Positions 60,615 to 64,000 of a stretch of DNA of 64,000 nt are shown here, in pieces. Source of the stretch: Microbacterium murale (lineage in GTDB: Bacteria; Actinomycetota; Actinomycetes; Actinomycetales; Microbacteriaceae); the NCBI RefSeq assembly GCF_030815955.1, contig NZ_JAUSXK010000001.1:1922001-1986000 (forward strand), given 5' to 3'. The position numbers and the translations under genes are program-made. The notes under the pieces were generated by a model. It did not search any database. It was given only the letters and a program-made list of their open reading frames with translations, and was not told the DNA's origin. Position 1 is the first letter of the stretch. Every line of letters starts with the position of its first letter.

Positions 60615-61834
60615 GCGAGTTCCTTCCATGCGGCGACGAACAGATCCTCGTCGCCGAAGTTGCCGCTCTTCAATGCGAGCGCGATCCTTCGGCCACCGGC
60701 ATCCGCCGTCGACCAGCACACACCAGGCGCCAGCTCCGGCCCGATGCGCAAGGACTGCACATCGAGCTCGCGCACCACGGCGCCGCTGGTCTCGCCGCCT
60801 GCCACGATCATCGCCGTGACCCTGCCATCGGCGACCAGCTTCCGCGCGACACCCGCCAAGACGCGTTCGACGACCGGCGCCACGTCGATGCCGCCCTGTT
60901 CGGATCGCACATCCGACCGGTTCCGTGCTGCGCACACGACCGGGTGCGCTCCGGCATCCTGGGTGAGCACCCAGTCGGCAAGCTCTGTGATCGCCCGGTC
61001 CGGATCGGCGAGCGCCTGCTCGAGGTCGATCTGCCGCACCGGCTGCGACTGCGCCGCCACATCGAGTTGCGCGAGCGTGGCCCGTGACACGCTCCCGCAG
61101 AGCACGACGCCCCGACCCGGCTGCGGCGGTGACCAGACGTCGCTTCGGCGACCGGGACCGTGCAGTCCGAGCGCGAGGCCAGAGCCGCCGGAAACCACGA
61201 CATCATCGGTGGTCGCCGCGGCGATCACCGCGAGGTCGTCTTCGTCGATCGCATCGATCACGGTGTAACGGCAGCTGCTCGCGTCCAGTGCCCGGCGAAT
61301 CGCATCCGCGCCCTGCCTGACGACAGCGTGGAAGACCTCGTCGACGGCCTCATCCGTCTGGGGCCGCAGGATGTCCGCAACCCGAGAGCGGGTCATCGGG
61401 GTGAGCGGATGCTGGCGCATCGAGGAGTGCTCAAGGAGATCGGATCCGACGAACAGATGGCCCAGGTAGACGGTCCGTCCGTTCGCCGGCAGGGCGGGCA
61501 CGACAACGCACCGCGCGGCGCCGAGCTCCTCGGTGACGGCATCCAGGATCGGACCGATATTGCCCTCGTCGGTCGAATCGAAAGTCGAGCAGTACTTCAC
61601 ATAGAAGCGTGTCGCGCCGAGTCCGCGCAGCGCGCGCAGGGCGGCGAGCGATGACGCGACGGCGGCGTCAGGGCGTGCCGTGCGTGTCTTCAGCGCGATG
61701 ACCACGGCGTCGACATCGCCGAGTCCGGTGGTGTCGCCGTCTTCGATCACGACGGCGACGCTGTGGCCTGACCGACGCAGCATCGTGGCCAGATCGGTGG
61801 CGCCGGTGAAGTCGTCTGCGATGGCTCCAAGCAC
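60611..61834 (-). CDS. otnK: OtnK-like four-carbon acid sugar kinase
   Basis: A 407-residue DUF1537/OtnK-type kinase that phosphorylates 3-oxo-tetronate. Landmarks are GAIADDFTGATDLATMLRRS at the N-terminus, YVKYCSTFDSTDEGNIGPIL, and GGETSGAVVRELDVQSLRIG near the C-terminus with the nucleotide-binding loop. GTG at 61834 is the start just upstream of these; a longer open frame is not coding. Two residues upstream of the DFTGA motif is usual for the family. Together with OtnC this is the core of the tetronate pathway. Confidence 0.87.
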   Translation of the reverse strand: MLGAIADDFTGATDLATMLRRSGHSVAVVIEDGDTTGLGDVDAVVIALKTRTARPDAAVASSLAALRALRGLGATRFYVKYCSTFDSTDEGNIGPILDAVTEELGAARCVVVPALPANGRTVYLGHLFVGSDLLEHSSMRQHPLTPMTRSRVADILRPQTDEAVDEVFHAVVRQGADAIRRALDASSCRYTVIDAIDEDDLAVIAAATTDDVVVSGGSGLALGLHGPGRRSDVWSPPQPGRGVVLCGSVSRATLAQLDVAAQSQPVRQIDLEQALADPDRAITELADWVLTQDAGAHPVVCAARNRSDVRSEQGGIDVAPVVERVLAGVARKLVADGRVTAMIVAGGETSGAVVRELDVQSLRIGPELAPGVCWSTADAGGRRIALALKSGNFGDEDLFVAAWKELA

Positions 61835-62006
61835 TTTCTCGCCCCTGCCTCGTGTGTCTGCGTGGTGTCCTATGGACCGGATGCAACTCATCCGACAACC
61901 ATCGTATGTGAATATTTGGTATGAAGTTGGATGATTATGGAAACTGTGGCACAGTTGCCCACAGCCGCTCGAAAGCCGCGCGGCCGCATGAAGAATCGGA
62001 ACAACG

Positions 62007-63368
62007 GTGATCCTCCCGCACCCCCACCGCAGTCGAGCTGCCGTCCGCGTCGCCCTCACCGGGGCGAAGGGCGGATACGGACGCACCTTCCTCGCGCAGC
62101 TCGCGCTCACGCCGGAACTGCTTCCCGCAGTCCTGATCGATCCTGACATCGCCGGTGTGCGCGAGATGGTTCTCTCGCTCGGCATCCCCGCCGCGCAGAT
62201 CAGCGAATGCGCTGATACCGACCAGGTCTCGCGTGCCGTCGCCGAGGGCAAGACCGCGATCATCGGGTCCGGCGACGCGATCGATTGGCAGAGCATCGAT
62301 GTTCTCGTGGAGGCATGCGGCCGGGTCGGCGCCGGCAGCCGCTACGCCGCAGATGCACTCGCCAACGGTACGCACGTCGTGATGGTGAGCAAGGAAGTGG
62401 ACACCGTGGCAGGTGTGGAGCTCGCGGCCCTCGCCGCGGACCACGGACTCGGATACCTCCCGGGCGACGGCGACCAGCCGGCCGATCTGCTCCGCCTGCT
62501 CGACTGGGTCAGCGCAGTCGGCCTCGACATCGTCGCCGTCGGCAAGTCAGGCGAGTACGACATCGTCTTCGACCCCGCCACAGGTCGCGCGACGCAGGCA
62601 GGTGAGAGCGTCGATGCGCCGGAGCTTTCCGGTCTCCTCGAGATCGGTGACGACACCGTGGCCACGCTCACCGCTCGCGCCGAGGCCGTTCGAGGGCTGA
62701 AGCGCGCTGCTGCCGCTGACTCCTGCGAGATGACGGTGGTCGCCTCGCGCATCGGCTCCGTCGCTGATGTGGAGGCGATGCACTACCCGGTCGCACGTAT
62801 CGACGAACTCGCGGATATCTACGCTTCGCGCGAGGAAGGCGGCATCCGCCAGCGCGACGGTATCGTCGACGTCTTCTCCGCACTTCGCCTGCCCGGTGAG
62901 GCGAGCTTTGCCGGCGGCGTGTTCGCGATCGTCCGCACGGGCGACCGCGAGACATGGGAACTGCTGCGCGGCAAGGGGCACGTCATCAGCCGGGACGGCC
63001 GGTACGCGTGCATCTACTGGCCGTACCACTACATGGGTGTGGAGACTCCACTCACCGTTCACGCCGTCATGGACGGCGCAGCGGCGCTTTCGCCTCGTCC
63101 GTCCCTGCTTCTCGCCGCGCGCGCGACGGAGGACATCCCCGCCGGCACATCATTCGCCGTCGCCGGACACCATCACGAGATCGCGGGCGTCGCGCCCGTG
63201 ATGATCGATGCGGATGACACGGTCAGTGCCTATTACCTGCTCGATGGAGCACATGCCACGCGCACCATCGCTCGCGGCGAGCTCATCCGGTTCGGCGATG
63301 TCGAAGGCATCGACGCCGGGGCTCTCGCGCTTCACAACGCGGGCATCGCCCGCTTCGCCACGAACTGA
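62007..63368 (+). CDS. NAD(P)-dependent dehydrogenase with SAF-like C-terminal domain
   Basis: A 453-residue protein. The N-terminal 150 residues have a Rossmann motif (VALTGAKGGYGRTFLAQLAL) of the homoserine-dehydrogenase-like class, with VDVLVEACGRVGAGSRYA-type sequence in the middle (here IDVLVEACGRVGAGSRYAAD). A conserved segment GDGDQPADLLRLLDW follows. The last 100 residues resemble a SAF domain (ATEDIPAGTSFAVAGHHHEI). This architecture is often found beside OtnK/OtnC genes, but I cannot assign it to a named reaction. It diverges from otnK and may oxidise a tetronate or related sugar acid. Confidence 0.78.
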   Translation: MILPHPHRSRAAVRVALTGAKGGYGRTFLAQLALTPELLPAVLIDPDIAGVREMVLSLGIPAAQISECADTDQVSRAVAEGKTAIIGSGDAIDWQSIDVLVEACGRVGAGSRYAADALANGTHVVMVSKEVDTVAGVELAALAADHGLGYLPGDGDQPADLLRLLDWVSAVGLDIVAVGKSGEYDIVFDPATGRATQAGESVDAPELSGLLEIGDDTVATLTARAEAVRGLKRAAAADSCEMTVVASRIGSVADVEAMHYPVARIDELADIYASREEGGIRQRDGIVDVFSALRLPGEASFAGGVFAIVRTGDRETWELLRGKGHVISRDGRYACIYWPYHYMGVETPLTVHAVMDGAAALSPRPSLLLAARATEDIPAGTSFAVAGHHHEIAGVAPVMIDADDTVSAYYLLDGAHATRTIARGELIRFGDVEGIDAGALALHNAGIARFATN

Positions 63369-63381
63369 TCGGAGTGAGTCG

Positions 63382-63447
63382 ATGACGATGACCACCACCA
63401 CCCACGCGGCAGGCGCCGCATTGACCCGAACCGAGGCGAGGGCATGA
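63382..63447 (+). CDS. Possible 21-residue leader peptide
   Basis: ATG at 63382 begins a 21-codon frame (MTMTTTTHAAGAALTRTEAR, then A) preceded by GGAGTGAG. Its TGA overlaps the ATG of the transporter gene (ATGA). The threonine-rich N-terminus has no membrane segment. It could be a coupling leader that opens the transporter start site, or a translated upstream open frame. Support is the position and the site only. Confidence 0.35.
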   Translation: MTMTTTTHAAGAALTRTEARA

Positions 63448-64000
63448 CCGCTGAGATCATCGCGCTGATCGGACTCGCGCTCGTCTTCACCGTATCGGCG
63501 CTGCGCAACGTGCACATGGGCGCTCTCGCGCTCGTCGCCGCGTTCGTCGTCGGCATCGGGATCGTCGGGGAGAGCCTCGACGATGTGCTCGGCGGATTCC
63601 CTGTCGATGCACTCGTGATCCTGCTCGGCATCACCTACCTGTTCGGCATCGCTCGCGAGACCGGAACCATCGACTGGCTCGTGGATCGTTCCCTGGTGCT
63701 CATCGGTGACCGGGTGGCGCTGCTGCCGTGGGGCCTGTGGGCCATCGCGAGCGCCGTCGCATGCCTCGGAACCTCGCACGCCGCCTTCGCCGTCGTGCCG
63801 ATCGCAATGAGCCTCGCGCACAGCCACCGCATCAACTCGACGATGATGGGCATCGCCATGAGCTCGGCAATCGTCGGTGGCGCACTCGCTCCGACGAGCA
63901 TCGTCGGCATCACCGTGCAGACCGTCGCCTCGCAGGCGAACCTGACGTACAACGCCGGACTGATGTTCGCGCTCTCCATCGGCATCAACGCGCTCGTCGT
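63444..64000 (+). CDS. MatC-like/SLC13-type dicarboxylate transporter, 3' truncated by window edge
   Basis: The visible 185 residues are the N-terminal part of a multi-pass transporter. They have a MatC_N-like start (IIALIGLALVFTVSALRNVH) and ion-transporter-type re-entrant region (LGTSHAAFAVVPIAMSLAHS, then ALAPTSIVGITVQ). Family members carry dicarboxylates such as malonate. Coupled to a mini-ORF upstream and to the dehydrogenase gene; a sugar-acid importer role for the tetronate pathway is inferred. The frame remains open at base 64000. Confidence 0.8.
   Translation, partial: MTAEIIALIGLALVFTVSALRNVHMGALALVAAFVVGIGIVGESLDDVLGGFPVDALVILLGITYLFGIARETGTIDWLVDRSLVLIGDRVALLPWGLWAIASAVACLGTSHAAFAVVPIAMSLAHSHRINSTMMGIAMSSAIVGGALAPTSIVGITVQTVASQANLTYNAGLMFALSIGINALV

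Noticed and set aside
1..64000. CRISPR arrays, tRNA genes, prophage or transposon
   Set aside because: No direct-repeat/spacer pattern, cloverleaf, integrase, transposase or terminal inverted repeat was recognised. The two gene-poor flanks of the island were checked and gave no such signal.

Overview
The window is high-G+C actinobacterial DNA that looks like a Microbacteriaceae chromosome, most probably Microbacterium or a close relative. The evidence is GTG/TTG starts, tight ATGA or GTGA stop/start overlaps, DUF2510-type membrane proteins, an Excalibur/G5 cell-surface protein, a BioQ-like bioY control region, a LigB-type ATP-dependent ligase, and a very frequent GGATGC/GCATCC hexamer. No rRNA, tRNA, CRISPR array, transposase or integrase was recognised. 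The species is an inference.

Layout. 1-14.6 kb is mostly core and regulatory genes: a truncated ceramidase-like gene with a LacI regulator, a frameshifted purL, bioY facing a TetR regulator with three tandem operators between them, an SDR/TetR pair, a DUF4188/MerR pair with two palindromic operators, LigB, and an HTH regulator facing a serine-hydrolase lipoprotein. 14.6-27 kb is a catabolic cluster: a frameshifted LacI regulator, two small proteins, two DUF6772-like proteins, a five-component peptide/opine-type ABC transporter, a histidine-phosphatase-like enzyme, an EEP-family phosphodiesterase and an FAD oxidoreductase. 26.8-41.5 kb is a sugar-uptake regulon on the minus strand (ROK kinase, mannose-6-phosphate isomerase, binding protein, two permeases, an (alpha/alpha)6-like glycosidase, a secreted protein and an SGNH hydrolase). 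It carries a perfect LacI operator, and its probable LacI regulator lies about 3.7 kb upstream.

Between that operator and that regulator lies a four-gene lower-G+C island (37.2-39.9 kb). It encodes two related winged-helix-like proteins, a HEPN-type protein with an RX6H motif and a C-terminal winged helix, and a CxxC/HNH-like protein. I cannot match it to a named system, and it is the best candidate for an undescribed defence or toxin module. A second candidate is at 45.8-49.2 kb: a GIY-YIG/DUF2075 helicase fusion coupled to a MazG-like pyrophosphohydrolase, facing a modification-dependent-restriction-like HNH endonuclease, with a MutT/NUDIX gene next to it.

49.3-59 kb holds membrane and DUF2510 proteins, an amidohydrolase/MHS-transporter pair with a divergent LysR gene, a Fic protein and a kinase-like protein. 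59.1-64 kb is a four-carbon acid-sugar (tetronate) cluster: DeoR, OtnC-like, OtnK-like, a dehydrogenase with a SAF-like C-terminus, and a MatC-like transporter cut by the window end.

Three genes (purL, a lacI-type gene and a membrane-protein gene) are each broken by a single +1 base at or beside a G/C run. This pattern suggests homopolymer sequencing errors, at least for the essential purL.
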